Assembly (NCBI RefSeq): GCF_003382365.1
Contig: NZ_QTSU01000001.1
Location: forward strand, 2,294,001 to 2,358,000
Length of the DNA stretch: 64,000 nt
From: Lysobacter silvisoli
GTDB taxonomy: Bacteria > Pseudomonadota > Gammaproteobacteria > Xanthomonadales > Xanthomonadaceae
Direction of reading: 5' to 3'
Shown here: one piece after another, positions 1 through 9,971 of the stretch
How positions within the stretch are numbered: the first letter of the stretch is position 1
Layout of the letters: each line of letters starts with the position of its first letter
Notes under the pieces: model-generated
Told to the model about the DNA's origin: nothing
Database searches by the model: none
The model's input: only the letters and a program-made list of their open reading frames with translations
Program-made: the position numbers and the translations under genes

Positions 1-804
1 CGCGATCACCCGGTCGCTCATCAGGTAGGCGCTGTCCACGCCGTCCTTGGCCAGCGTGCTCAACGCGCCCTGCGGCGCGGGCGTGCCGGCCTGCAGCGTT
101 TCGATCGGCAGCGGGTCCCAGCAGCGGCCGGTGCTGGCCAGGGTCAGCTTGCGCGACAGGTCGCCGACGAAATCCTCCAGCGTCGAGCGCGCCTGCGCGC
201 GCGAGGACGACTTGGCCGCCACGCTGTAACGGCCCTTGATCAAGTACATGCGGTCCAGCTGCAGGGTCATGGCCGAATGCTTGCGCTCGCCCTGGTGGGT
301 GTAGGCCAGGTCCACCGAACGGCCGTTCGAACCGTCGCCGCGGCCGCGCGCGGACGCGAAGGCCTGCAGCTCGCCCATGTCCATGGATTCGTAGCCGCCG
401 GGCTGGCGCCCGATCTGCAGCAGCGCATCGCGCTCTTCCAGTGCGGCCTGCTCGAACTCGGTCTGCGACAGCAGGCCGGCGGGATAGAAGTACACGTCGA
501 TCCAGCGATCGCGGCGGCTGCCGTAGGTGTAGCGCACCGACACGCCGAATTCCTGGCGGTCGTAACGGCGCTCGTCCATGGCCTGCCACTTGCCCACGCG
601 CAGCGGATACACCACGCGCGTTTCACGCAGGAAGCCGCCCAGCAGCGGCACGGTGGTGGGCTGCGCCTGGGCCGCGCCGCTGGTGGCGGTGGGCACCGAG
701 GTCTGCGCGGTCGCGCGATCGCCGCCGTCGGCGGCGTAGGCGGCGCCGGCCGCGCACAGCGCCACCAGCGCGCACGACCACGCCTTGCTGCCGATCCCCG
801 TCAT
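1..804 (-). CDS. exported protein of unknown function (3' end outside window)
   Basis: The reading frame starts at an ATG at 804, preceded by a G-rich stretch that can serve as a ribosome binding site, and runs off the left edge after 268 codons. Residues 1-25 form a signal peptide (hydrophobic core ending in an Ala-x-Ala type site before ADGGD). The mature part begins with a low-complexity Ala/Thr/Gln linker, followed by a soluble domain rich in Arg and Tyr (motifs RRYDRQEFGVSVRY and WIDVYFYP). I recognise no family. It is probably periplasmic or surface-exposed. The frame is open throughout and its codon use matches its neighbours. Confidence 0.7.
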   Translation of the reverse strand, partial: MTGIGSKAWSCALVALCAAGAAYAADGGDRATAQTSVPTATSGAAQAQPTTVPLLGGFLRETRVVYPLRVGKWQAMDERRYDRQEFGVSVRYTYGSRRDRWIDVYFYPAGLLSQTEFEQAALEERDALLQIGRQPGGYESMDMGELQAFASARGRGDGSNGRSVDLAYTHQGERKHSAMTLQLDRMYLIKGRYSVAAKSSSRAQARSTLEDFVGDLSRKLTLASTGRCWDPLPIETLQAGTPAPQGALSTLAKDGVDSAYLMSDRVIA

Positions 805-905
805 CGCCGCCCCCTGCCTGCCGCCACTGCTGATACGGCCTGGATCATGCGCCGCTTCCGGGCCGCCTGCCAGTCCGCTTGCGCCGGTACGGTAACGGCA
901 CCCGT

Positions 906-3900
906 TCAGCCCGCCAGCGCGGCCTCGAGCTCGGCGGCCAGCATCGCGCCGGTCACCGGTTTGCGCAGGAAGCGGTCGAACCCGGCCGCCAGCGCCTGCG
1001 GTTCGGCCTCGGCGTCGGCGCGCGCGGTGATCGCGATCATCGGCCGCGCATAGCCCTGCGCGCGCAGCTGCCGCGCCAGGTCCAGGCCGCTGATGCCGGG
1101 CAGGTCCAGGTCCAGCAGCGCGGCGTCGAAGCCGGCCGTGGCGATCTCGGTCAGCGCGGCCAGGCCGTTGCCCACGTGGGTCACGCGGTGGCCCTGCGCG
1201 CGCAGCAAACCGGCGACCACTTCGGCTACGGTGGGATCGTCCTCCACCAGCAACAAGGCCAGCGGCGCGCGCGGCGAATCGCCGGCGCGGTCGGGCGCGA
1301 TCGCGCCGGCGCTGGCGGCCGCGGCCGGCAGCGGCAGGTCGAACACGAAGCGCGCGCCCTGCCCCGGCGCGCTGTCCACCGCGATCTGTCCGTTCATCGC
1401 CGCTGCCAGTTCCTGGCAGATCGCCAGGCCCAGGCCGCTGCCGCCGTAGCGCGCGGCGGTGCGCACGCCCTCGGCCTGTTCGAAACGGCGGAACAAGCGC
1501 GACTTCTGCTCTTCGTCCAGGCCCGGACCGGTGTCGGCCACTTCGAAACGCGCGCCCTGCGGCGACAACGCCGACACCCGCAGCGACACCCGGCCCTGCT
1601 CGGTGAACTTGATCGCGTTGCCGAGCAGGTTGAGCAGGATCTGCCGCACCCGGTGCGGATCGCCGCGCAGGCCGCGCGGCGCGTCGGCGGCCACTTCCAA
1701 CTCGAAGGCCAGGCCGCGCTTGCGCGCCAGCGGCGCCATCAGTTCGCTGGCATCGGCGACCAGCACATGCAGATCGAAGGCCTCGTCGGCCAGTTCCAGC
1801 TTGCCCGACTCGATCCGGGCCAGGTCCAGCGCGTCGTTGACCAGGCGCAGCAGATGTTTGCCCGCGCGCTGGATCGACTCGGTGTAGCCGCGCTGCCTGG
1901 GGTCCAGCGCGGTGTCCAGCAGCAGTTCGCTCATGCCCAGCACGCCGGTCATCGGCGTGCGCACCTCGTGACCCAGCGTGGCCAGGAAGCGGGTCTTGGC
2001 CAGCGAAGCCTGCTTGGTCAGTTCGCGCTCGCGCTCGGCGGCCTGCCATTCCAGTCGCCGTTTCAGGCGCAGGCGGTAACGCTCGGCCGCCCACCACGCG
2101 CCCAGGATCGCCAGGCCGATCAGCGCCGCCAGCGCCGGCGGCGTGCGCCACCATGGCGGCTGCACGCTCAGCGAGAACTGGCGCGAGGCCGACCAGATGC
2201 CGTCGGCGTTGGCCGCCTGCACTTCCAAACGATAGCTGCCCGGTTCCAGCTTGGAGAACACGCGCTCGCCGTTGCCCGACTGGATCACCCAGTCCGGATC
2301 GTAGCCGTGCAGGCGGAAGCGGTAGCGGTGCGTCTGCAGGTCGACGAAGGACAGCAGGCGCGCGGACACGCGCAGGTCGCGGTCCTGCGGGCCCAGCACC
2401 ACCGGGCGGTCGGGGTCGAGCTTGAACTCGTCCTCGTCGCGGCGGTAGCTCAGGGTTTCGATCACCAGCCGCGGCGCCTTGACCTCATCGGGCGCGCGGC
2501 CGGCGTCGAACAGCACCACGCCGTCCATGGTGCTGGCCACGGCGATGCCGTTGTCGGTGAGCAGCGGATTGCGCTCGGTGAACTCCTGGCTGGGCAGGCC
2601 GTCGCGCATGCCGTAGATGCGCAGGCGCTCGCGCCGCTGGTTCCAGCAGATCAGGCCGCGGCGCGTGGTCAGCCAGACGTTGTCGCCCCAGGCCATGACG
2701 CCGCCGGATTCGGTCGCCGGCAGGCCTTCATCGCCGCTGACGCGCTTGAGCAGGCGCAGCGAACGGCCGTCCCAGGCGTATTGCTCCAGCGCTTCCAGGC
2801 GATGCAGCCAGACGCGGTCGCGGCCGACCACCGAGAAGCCGAACACGCGGTCCACCGGGCTGCCGGGCAGCGGTTCGAAACGCGAGGCCGCCGCGTCCCA
2901 ACGCGCCAGCCCGGAAGGCCCGGCCAGCCACAGCGCGCCGTCGGGGCCGGCCTCGATCTGCTCGATATAGAGCGTGTCGATGCCGCGGTTCTCTTCCGGC
3001 CGCACTGACACGCGCACGCGGCCGTCGCGGTCGCGCATCTGCAGCGCCGGCGGCATGTAGGCGATCCAGAGGTTGCCGTCGGGCGTTTCGACCAGCTGAT
3101 CGGGAATGTCGCTGAAGGTCGCATCCTGCGCCGAAGTCGCGGTCCAGCCGCGCACCGCGCCGCCGGGCGCGACCCGGGTCAGACCCAGGGTGCTGCCGAA
3201 CCACATCGCGCCGTCGCGCGCTTGCAGCACCGAGTACAGCGGCGTGTCGGCCAGCGCCGGCACCGCGTGCTGGCGCGTGCGTCCGTCGCCCAGGTCCAGG
3301 CGATCGATCACGCCGCGCTCGCCCACCATCCACACGCCGTTGCCGGCGGCCGCGGCCAGGTCGCGCATGTAGGCCACGCGCGGCGCGCCGGGATGGCCGG
3401 CGCCGGGCTTGAGCACGGTGAACTGGCGCCAGTTCGGCGCCAGATAGGCCACGCCGCGTTCCTCGGTGGCGAACCACCAGCCGCCCTCGTGATCGCGCAG
3501 CAGGTCCAGGGTGTTGATCTGCGCGATCTCGGCCTCGTTGGCCAGCGGCACCAGCTTGCCGCCGAGCACGCGGCGCAGGCCGCGGTGGGTGGCGACCCAG
3601 TAGTTGCCGGGACCGTCGCCGACCACGCCGTAGACGCCGGTCTTGTCGGCCGGATCGAACCAGGGCTGCGGCTCGATCGCGCCGTCGGGCGTGCGCCGGA
3701 ATGCGCGCAGGCCGGCGCCGATCCACAGCGATCCGTCCGCCGCCGGCGACAGCGCGGTGACCCAGCGGCCGCTGATCCCATCGACATCGACCGTGTGGAA
3801 GCGCTGCCCGTCCCAGTAGGCCAGGCCGGTGGTGGTGCCCACCCACAGCCGGCCGCGCGCATCGGTCTTCATCGTCCAGATGTACTCGCCGGGCAGCCCC

Positions 3901-4451
3901 TGGCCCTGCGCCTCGCCGGGCATGTAGCGGGTGATGTCTCCGTCGGGCGCCAGCCGGTGCACGCCGGCGCCGTCGGTGCCGAACCAGACCGCGCCGTCGG
4001 CGGTGGACGCGATCGCATAGATCTCGTCGCTGCCGATCAGCGGATGGGTCTGGCGGCCGTAGTGGACGAAGCTCTGGCGCTCGTGGTCGAGCATGTGCAG
4101 GCCGCCGCCGCTGAGCCCGACCCAGACACGGTCTCGCGCATCGACATGCAGCGCCTGCACCATGTTGCTGGGCAGCGAACCAGGATCGCCGGGTACGTGA
4201 CGCCACACCCGGAAACTGACGCCGTCGTAGCGCGCCAGGCCGTCGTGGGTGGCCATCCAGATATAGCCTTCGCTGTCCTGCGCCAGCGCGGCCACGGTGC
4301 TGGACGGCACGCCCTCGGCCACGCCGTAGTAGCGGAACTGCGGCGTCTCCGGCAGCGCCGCGCGCGCCGGCAGCAGCAGCGCCCACAGCAGCGTCGCCCA
4401 CAGCCAGCGCAGCGGCGCCTGGCTTCCATGCACGAACGCTGACCTGGGCAT
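906..4451 (-). CDS. hybrid sensor histidine kinase with periplasmic two-component-regulator propeller
   Basis: This 1181-residue protein starts at the ATG at 4451, giving a signal-like N-terminus (WLWATLLWALLLPARA). Residues of about 40-640 contain repeated propeller blades of the Reg_prop type (GYIWMATHDGLARYDG, RVWVGLSGGGLHML and similar), followed by a Y_Y_Y-like Ig domain. One transmembrane helix lies near residue 775. The cytoplasmic part has a HisKA domain with the phospho-acceptor His near 828 (LGHEVRTPM), an ATPase domain with N, G1 and G2 boxes (NLLGNAIKF, DTGPGL, GSGLGLAI), and a C-terminal receiver from about 1064 with the phosphorylated Asp near 1114 and a conserved Lys near 1164. 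No DNA-binding output domain is fused and no separate response regulator is adjacent. The ligand is unknown; related propeller kinases often sense poly- or oligosaccharides. The frame stays open upstream to 5357, but that extension runs antisense through the YceI gene and is not used. Confidence 0.9.
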   Translation of the reverse strand: MPRSAFVHGSQAPLRWLWATLLWALLLPARAALPETPQFRYYGVAEGVPSSTVAALAQDSEGYIWMATHDGLARYDGVSFRVWRHVPGDPGSLPSNMVQALHVDARDRVWVGLSGGGLHMLDHERQSFVHYGRQTHPLIGSDEIYAIASTADGAVWFGTDGAGVHRLAPDGDITRYMPGEAQGQGLPGEYIWTMKTDARGRLWVGTTTGLAYWDGQRFHTVDVDGISGRWVTALSPAADGSLWIGAGLRAFRRTPDGAIEPQPWFDPADKTGVYGVVGDGPGNYWVATHRGLRRVLGGKLVPLANEAEIAQINTLDLLRDHEGGWWFATEERGVAYLAPNWRQFTVLKPGAGHPGAPRVAYMRDLAAAAGNGVWMVGERGVIDRLDLGDGRTRQHAVPALADTPLYSVLQARDGAMWFGSTLGLTRVAPGGAVRGWTATSAQDATFSDIPDQLVETPDGNLWIAYMPPALQMRDRDGRVRVSVRPEENRGIDTLYIEQIEAGPDGALWLAGPSGLARWDAAASRFEPLPGSPVDRVFGFSVVGRDRVWLHRLEALEQYAWDGRSLRLLKRVSGDEGLPATESGGVMAWGDNVWLTTRRGLICWNQRRERLRIYGMRDGLPSQEFTERNPLLTDNGIAVASTMDGVVLFDAGRAPDEVKAPRLVIETLSYRRDEDEFKLDPDRPVVLGPQDRDLRVSARLLSFVDLQTHRYRFRLHGYDPDWVIQSGNGERVFSKLEPGSYRLEVQAANADGIWSASRQFSLSVQPPWWRTPPALAALIGLAILGAWWAAERYRLRLKRRLEWQAAERERELTKQASLAKTRFLATLGHEVRTPMTGVLGMSELLLDTALDPRQRGYTESIQRAGKHLLRLVNDALDLARIESGKLELADEAFDLHVLVADASELMAPLARKRGLAFELEVAADAPRGLRGDPHRVRQILLNLLGNAIKFTEQGRVSLRVSALSPQGARFEVADTGPGLDEEQKSRLFRRFEQAEGVRTAARYGGSGLGLAICQELAAAMNGQIAVDSAPGQGARFVFDLPLPAAAASAGAIAPDRAGDSPRAPLALLLVEDDPTVAEVVAGLLRAQGHRVTHVGNGLAALTEIATAGFDAALLDLDLPGISGLDLARQLRAQGYARPMIAITARADAEAEPQALAAGFDRFLRKPVTGAMLAAELEAALAG

Positions 4452-4605
4452 CCTGGGGGTCCGATGACGGGCGATACGGCCGCTAGGCTCCCCGATCCGG
4501 ACCCGGCGAGGCAAGGCCCGCGACCGCGGCCGACGCGCCGGCGTTCCGCGGCGGGCCGCAACGGACCGTTGCGGACACGCGCCTGCGGGTTCATCGTGCG
4601 CTGCA

Positions 4606-4611
4606 TAGAAT
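4606..4611 (+). promoter_or_regulatory. possible -10 element of the yceI-b561 operon
   Basis: TAGAAT lies about 42 bases before the GTG start at 4653. No good -35 element is visible 16-18 bases upstream. The same TAGAAT hexamer precedes the gene at 7375. Confidence 0.35.
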
Positions 4612-4652
4612 CCCCGGACGATGCAGGCCGGGCCTGCTGCCAAGGAGCGCGT

Positions 4653-5363
4653 GTGCCGTATCCGTCCGTCCGTCCGCTGCTGCTTGCGTTGGCGCTGTGC
4701 GCGCTGGCGCCGTCGGCGCGCGCGGCCGGGCCGGAGAACTACGCCCTGGACCCGGTGCACACGCGGGTCATGTTTGCGATCTCGCATGCGGGCTTTTCCA
4801 AGGCCCTGGGCACGGTCTCGGGCAGCACCGGCACGCTGAGCTTCGACCGCGAGGACTGGCGCAGCGCGCGCCTGGACGTGCGCGTGCCCGTGGCCAAGCT
4901 CGACCTGGGCGATGCCAAGTGGAACGCGGCCGCGCTCGGCGCCGGCCTGCTCGACGGCCAGCGCCATCCCGAGGCGCGCTTCGTTTCCGACCGCGTCGAA
5001 CCCGTCGCCGCCGATCGCGCCCGCGTCTGCGGCCAGCTCACCCTGCGCGGCCGCAGCCGCCCGCTGTGCATGGACGTCACCCTCAATGCGCTCAAGCGCC
5101 ACCCGCTGCCGCCGTTCCGCCGCACCGCCGGCTTCTCGGCCACGGCCACCCTGAGCCGCGCGGACTTCGGCATCGACGCCTGGAAATCGGTGATCGGCGA
5201 CAGCGTGGAGCTGCGCATCGAGGCCGAGGCCGTGCGCGACCGCAACGCCGGCGAGGCCGACGAGCCCGCGCCGCCCCCGTCCGAACCCGAGGCCGCGCCG
5301 AACGTACCGGCGCCCAAGCCCGACACCGATCCCTACGAACCCGTCCCGGTACCGCACGCATGA
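4653..5363 (+). CDS. YceI family periplasmic protein with Pro-rich tail
   Basis: The likely start is the GTG at 4653, seven bases after AAGGAG; upstream in-frame codons do not look coding. The 236-residue product has a signal peptide (LLLALALCALAPSARA) and a YceI lipocalin-like barrel beginning at YALDPVHTRVMFAISHAGFSK-type residues. YceI proteins bind polyprenyl or other amphiphilic molecules in the periplasm. The last 40 residues are an unusual Pro/Glu-rich tail (PAPPPSEPEAAP), probably disordered. The stop codon overlaps the ATG of the cytochrome b561 gene (ATGA), so the two are translationally coupled, and a second YceI gene follows. Confidence 0.85.
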   Translation: MPYPSVRPLLLALALCALAPSARAAGPENYALDPVHTRVMFAISHAGFSKALGTVSGSTGTLSFDREDWRSARLDVRVPVAKLDLGDAKWNAAALGAGLLDGQRHPEARFVSDRVEPVAADRARVCGQLTLRGRSRPLCMDVTLNALKRHPLPPFRRTAGFSATATLSRADFGIDAWKSVIGDSVELRIEAEAVRDRNAGEADEPAPPPSEPEAAPNVPAPKPDTDPYEPVPVPHA

Positions 5364-5989
5364 CGATCAAGAACACCGCCGAGCGCTGGGGCGCTGTCAG
5401 CCAGTTGCTGCACTGGGCCATCGTGCTGCTGATCGCCGCCATCGCGGTGATCGGCCTGACCATGACCGACATGGCCAACGGTCCGCAGAAGATCAAAATC
5501 TACGCCCTGCACAAATCGCTGGGCCTGACCCTGCTGACCCTGGTGGTGCTGCGCCTGCTGTGGCGCCTCTACGCCGGCGCGCCCAAGGCGGTGGCGGGCA
5601 CCCCGCACTGGCAGGAACGCGTGGCCTCGCTCACCCATTGGGCGCTGTACCTGCTGATGTTCGCCATGCCGATCACCGGCTGGCTGTTCAATTCCAGCTC
5701 CGGCTACCCGCTGCAGTACTTCGGCCTGTTCAACCTGCCCAAGATCGCCGCCACCAACCCCGGCCTGGCCGAACTGTCCGAATCGCTGCACGAGAACGGC
5801 TTCTGGCTGCTGCTGGCGCTGGTGCTCGCCCATGCCGGCGCCGCGTTCTATCACCACCTGTTCCAGAACGACGACACCCTGCGGCGCATGCTGCCCGGCT
5901 ACCGGCGCGCTGCGCCGGCCGCTGCAGCCGAACCCGCACCCGCGGTCGTCGCCCCCGCCCCCGCCCCGGAGAACCCCGATGCCCCTTAA
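5360..5989 (+). CDS. cytochrome b561 family protein
   Basis: This 209-residue, four-helix inner-membrane protein has the bacterial cytochrome b561 layout: an N-terminal LLHW segment with the first haem His, a second His in YALHKSLGL, and further His residues in LAHAGAAFYHH near the end of helix four. It should carry b-type haem and pass electrons between the quinone pool and periplasmic partners. The C-terminus is a Pro/Ala-rich tail. Its ATG overlaps the upstream yceI stop and its own end overlaps the next yceI start by 11 bases. E. coli also pairs this family with YceI (yceJ-yceI). Confidence 0.9.
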   Translation: MTIKNTAERWGAVSQLLHWAIVLLIAAIAVIGLTMTDMANGPQKIKIYALHKSLGLTLLTLVVLRLLWRLYAGAPKAVAGTPHWQERVASLTHWALYLLMFAMPITGWLFNSSSGYPLQYFGLFNLPKIAATNPGLAELSESLHENGFWLLLALVLAHAGAAFYHHLFQNDDTLRRMLPGYRRAAPAAAAEPAPAVVAPAPAPENPDAP

Positions 5990-6527
5990 GCCCCTCGCCT
6001 ACGCCCTGCTGCTGGCCGCCGCGCCGGCCTACGCCGCCGACTACGTGCAGGCGCCGGGTTCCAGCCTGACCTTCGCCACCAAGTACCAGGGCGAAGTGTT
6101 CAGCGGCCGCTTCCCCAACTTCGCCAGCAAGATCAGCTTCGACCCGGCCAACCTGGCCGCGTCCAAGTTCGACGTGCTCATCACCATGGCCGGCGCCGAC
6201 ACCAAGAACGCCGAGCGCGATGACACCCTCAAGGGCGCGGATTTCTTCAGCATCGCCAAATTCCCCACGGCGCGCTTCGCCGCGACCAAGGTGCGCAGCC
6301 TGGGCGGCAACAACTACGCCGCCGACGGCAGCCTGAGCCTGCGCGGCGTGACCAAGCCGGTGACCCTGACCTTCACCTGGACCCCGGGCGCCAAGCCGGT
6401 GCTCAGCGGCAAGGCCACGGTCAAGCGCCTGGACTTCGGCGTGGGCGGCGGCGACTGGGCCGACACCTCGATCATCCCCAACGAAGTCGCGGTCAGCACC
6501 AAGCTGACGCTGCTGCCGGCCAAGTAA
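5979..6527 (+). CDS. YceI family periplasmic protein
   Basis: The 182-residue protein has a short signal peptide (MPLKPLAYALLLAAAPAYA) and a complete YceI domain starting at DYVQAPGSSLTFATKYQG. It includes the conserved DDTLKGADFFSIAKFPTARF segment and a C-terminal strand pattern ending in KLTLLPAK. It is closer to the classical YceI length (about 190 residues) than the first copy at 4653. It begins inside the cytochrome b561 gene and ends just before a strong terminator, so the three genes form one transcript. A role in handling an isoprenoid such as a quinone is a family-based inference. Confidence 0.9.
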   Translation: MPLKPLAYALLLAAAPAYAADYVQAPGSSLTFATKYQGEVFSGRFPNFASKISFDPANLAASKFDVLITMAGADTKNAERDDTLKGADFFSIAKFPTARFAATKVRSLGGNNYAADGSLSLRGVTKPVTLTFTWTPGAKPVLSGKATVKRLDFGVGGGDWADTSIIPNEVAVSTKLTLLPAK

Positions 6528-6549
6528 GCGCGGGATTTGGCGATAGACG

Positions 6550-6576
6550 GGCCGGAGCCTGGGCTCCGGCCTTTCG
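6550..6576 (+). terminator. Rho-independent terminator of the yceI-b561-yceI operon
   Basis: A perfect 10-bp stem (GGCCGGAGCC / GGCTCCGGCC) with a 2-base loop is followed by a short T-run. It lies 22 bases after the stop of the second yceI. Confidence 0.8.
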
Positions 6577-6608
6577 TGCTGGCCCAACGGACCGGCCGGG
6601 AGGCGGGG

Positions 6609-7040
6609 ATGGATATCCATAGCCGCGGTGTGGTGAGCTTCCTGAGCGACATCCAGGACCGCAGGGAGCAACTGCAGGCTCTGCGCGCGCACTACCTCGC
6701 GGCGGGTGCGAGCCGGGCGCGCATCGGCCTGAACCTGAGCGCGCGCCCGTTCAAGGCCCACCACGGCGGCACTGTCGCGCAATACCAGGGCTGCCTGCCG
6801 ATGTGCCTGTACGTCTCGACCGCCGACGGACGCGAATACGAACTCAGCGCGAGCCTGCTGTGGCAGGAGCAGGCATGGCGGATCGAGACGGAGCTGCGCC
6901 GGGAAAACGACGACGGCGGCTGGGATCTCGTCCACGAACTGCCGCCGCGGACCGCCGTGGACCTGCCGTCGTGCCTGCAGCAGTTCCAGGCCGCGATCGC
7001 GGACTTGGCCGGCTTCCAGGATCGGGTGCTGCCGGGCTAG
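6609..7040 (+). CDS. hypothetical protein, 143 aa
   Basis: The start at 6609 follows a purine-rich GGGAGGCGGGG. The product has no signal peptide or membrane segment. It begins with a helical stretch (FLSDIQDRREQLQALRAHYL) and then a mixed region containing CLPMCLYVSTADGREYEL and WRIETELRRENDDGGWD, which looks like alternating strands. I do not recognise a family. The gene follows the operon terminator and is convergent with the glutaredoxin-like gene, so it is probably monocistronic. Confidence 0.65.
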   Translation: MDIHSRGVVSFLSDIQDRREQLQALRAHYLAAGASRARIGLNLSARPFKAHHGGTVAQYQGCLPMCLYVSTADGREYELSASLLWQEQAWRIETELRRENDDGGWDLVHELPPRTAVDLPSCLQQFQAAIADLAGFQDRVLPG

Positions 7041-7071
7041 CGGCTCAAGGAAGCGAAGCCGCGACCGGAGC

Positions 7072-7302
7072 TCAAGCGGCCGCCAGCCACTGCGCCAAGC
7101 GGCCCGCATCGAACGGCCAGTCCAGTTCGCGCCCGCCCTCTTCGTCGCGCAACACCGGCACCCGCACGCCATAGCGCTGCTCCAGCGCCTCGTCCTCGTC
7201 GATGAAGACGCTCTCGAACTCCGGCGCCCGCGCCTGTGCCAGCACGGCCAGGGCCAGATCGCAGAGGTGGCAATCGTCGCGTTGGTACAGGGTCAAGTGC
7301 AT
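7072..7302 (-). CDS. glutaredoxin-like (DUF836 type) small redox protein
   Basis: The 76-residue protein starts with the thioredoxin-fold strand MHLTLYQR followed by the active-site motif CHLC (residues 11-14). It continues with a short helix, a second strand (FESVFIDEDEAL), and the cis-Pro region (GVRVPVLRDE). This matches the short DUF836/glutaredoxin-like family, which is smaller than classical glutaredoxins. The first Cys is followed by His-Leu rather than Pro-Tyr. Its partner is unknown. It is divergent from the exported protein gene at 7375, with 72 bases between the two starts. Confidence 0.8.
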   Translation of the reverse strand: MHLTLYQRDDCHLCDLALAVLAQARAPEFESVFIDEDEALEQRYGVRVPVLRDEEGGRELDWPFDAGRLAQWLAAA

Positions 7303-7340
7303 GCGCTTGCGTACTGAGGTGGCGGGGCCCCGCTAGCGTC

Positions 7341-7346
7341 TAGAAT
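7341..7346 (+). promoter_or_regulatory. possible -10 element
   Basis: TAGAAT lies 29 bases before the ATG at 7375. There is no convincing -35 hexamer. Confidence 0.35.
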
Positions 7347-7374
7347 AGCCGCGAGTCCGAACGGGACGGGAACC

Positions 7375-7758
7375 ATGGTTTTGCGCGCGATCCACACCGC
7401 CGTGCTGGGCGCCCTGCTGCTGGCGCCGGCCGCCGCGTGGGCGGCGCCCGACTGCACGGTGACGCAGGCGCAACTGATCGCGGCCTGGCAGAGCGGCGGC
7501 GAAGGCGATTTCGAGCAGTTCGAGCTGAGCCGAAGCGACGGACGCAACGGCTTCGACTCGTGGCTGCACCAGCGCCCGGAACTGCTGGGCGGCAGTTGGA
7601 CCTTCGACCCCAAGACCTGCCGGCTGCTCATCGACCATGCCGCCACCGGGCAGCACTGGGAATACGCGGTGAGCCTGGCCGACGCCAAGACCCTGCTGCT
7701 GCGCGCTCCAGACGAACGCCGCAGCGCCCGCTACCGCAAGATCGCCAACGGACGCTGA
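7375..7758 (+). CDS. small exported protein, 127 aa
   Basis: A signal peptide (residues 1-23, ending AAAWA) is followed by about 100 residues with two Cys residues (PDCTVTQ and PKTCRLL) that could form a disulfide in the periplasm. The mature part is rich in Trp and acidic residues (FDSWLHQRPELLGGSWTFDP). I recognise no family. It precedes the serine deaminase gene by 39 bases on the same strand and could be co-transcribed with it. Confidence 0.7.
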   Translation: MVLRAIHTAVLGALLLAPAAAWAAPDCTVTQAQLIAAWQSGGEGDFEQFELSRSDGRNGFDSWLHQRPELLGGSWTFDPKTCRLLIDHAATGQHWEYAVSLADAKTLLLRAPDERRSARYRKIANGR

Positions 7759-7797
7759 CCGCGTCCCATCGCCCTCCAGCCGAGCATCCCCCGCACC

Positions 7798-9180
<1,383 letters not shown>

Positions 9181-9187
9181 TTCCGCT

Positions 9188-9856
9188 TTGAACGCGCCCG
9201 CCCGCCACCGCGACGACGGCCGCTGGCTGGGCGCCTACGCCGAACGCGTGGAAGTGCGCTGCCCGCGCTGCGATGCTCCCGGCACGGTGCGCGCGCAATG
9301 GGCGAGCCACCGCTGGAACGCCGTCTATGTCTGCGCGCACTGCGGCCTGGACGCGCGCAGCGAACGCGAGGATTGGCTGGGTGCGGTCTACCGTTGGGGC
9401 CGCCGCCCTTGCGGCTATTGCGGCCATCAATGGCTGCACGCGCGGCAATGCCTGCCCAACCGCGGCGAGCGCATGTCGACGCTGCCCCAACAGCGCGTCG
9501 CCGCGCAGACCGACACCCTGCCCGCGCGCTGCAGCGTATGCGGCCATGAGAGCCAGGTGACGCTCAGCGCCATCCGCTGCGTCGAACAGCGCGACGGCTG
9601 GGACCCGCACTTCGGCCTGCCGCTGCGCCTGATCGAACCCACCCGCGCCGGCCTGCTGTGGGCCTATAACGCCGAGCACCTGGCCGAACTGCGCCGCTAC
9701 GTCGCCGCCGACCAACGCGAACGCCGCGGCGCGACCCACGGCAAGAGCATGATCGCGCGCCTGCCGACCTGGATGAAACTGGCGCGACACCGGCCGCTGG
9801 TGCTGAAGGCGTTGGATCGGCTGCATCGGCAGTTGGATGGCGTTCGCCCCGCATAG
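9188..9856 (+). CDS. zinc-ribbon-rich protein of unknown function
   Basis: The 222-residue product appears to start at TTG 9188, only 8 bases after sdaA. It contains several Cys-x-x-Cys knuckles: Cys25/28 with Cys49/52, Cys75/78, and Cys115/118, plus single Cys at 88 and 131. This suggests two or three zinc ribbons linked by Arg-rich segments. The C-terminal 60 residues are basic and helical (LPTWMKLARHRPLVLKAL). Such ribbons usually bind nucleic acid or protein partners, but no enzyme domain is recognisable. The rare start codon and tight spacing suggest translational coupling to sdaA. Confidence 0.65.
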   Translation: MNAPARHRDDGRWLGAYAERVEVRCPRCDAPGTVRAQWASHRWNAVYVCAHCGLDARSEREDWLGAVYRWGRRPCGYCGHQWLHARQCLPNRGERMSTLPQQRVAAQTDTLPARCSVCGHESQVTLSAIRCVEQRDGWDPHFGLPLRLIEPTRAGLLWAYNAEHLAELRRYVAADQRERRGATHGKSMIARLPTWMKLARHRPLVLKALDRLHRQLDGVRPA

Positions 9857-9971
9857 CGCGAGCGGGACGCGCCCCGCGGCGAAGAAGCGCAAGGCGTACA
9901 CCGATAGCCCCGGCCACCACGGAGCATTAGCATGGCGGCTGCACGATATGTCCGTCGTCAGGAGCGCACTC

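Noticed and set aside
877-3010. Long open frame on the plus strand across the histidine kinase gene
   Set aside because: It is the out-of-phase reading of a GC-rich gene. The product is low-complexity (Arg, Gly, Ala, Gln, His) with no family resemblance, while the opposite strand encodes clear kinase domains.
4452-5357. N-terminal extension of the histidine kinase frame
   Set aside because: The frame is open but runs antisense to the first YceI gene. A signal peptide begins precisely at the ATG at 4451, so that start is used.
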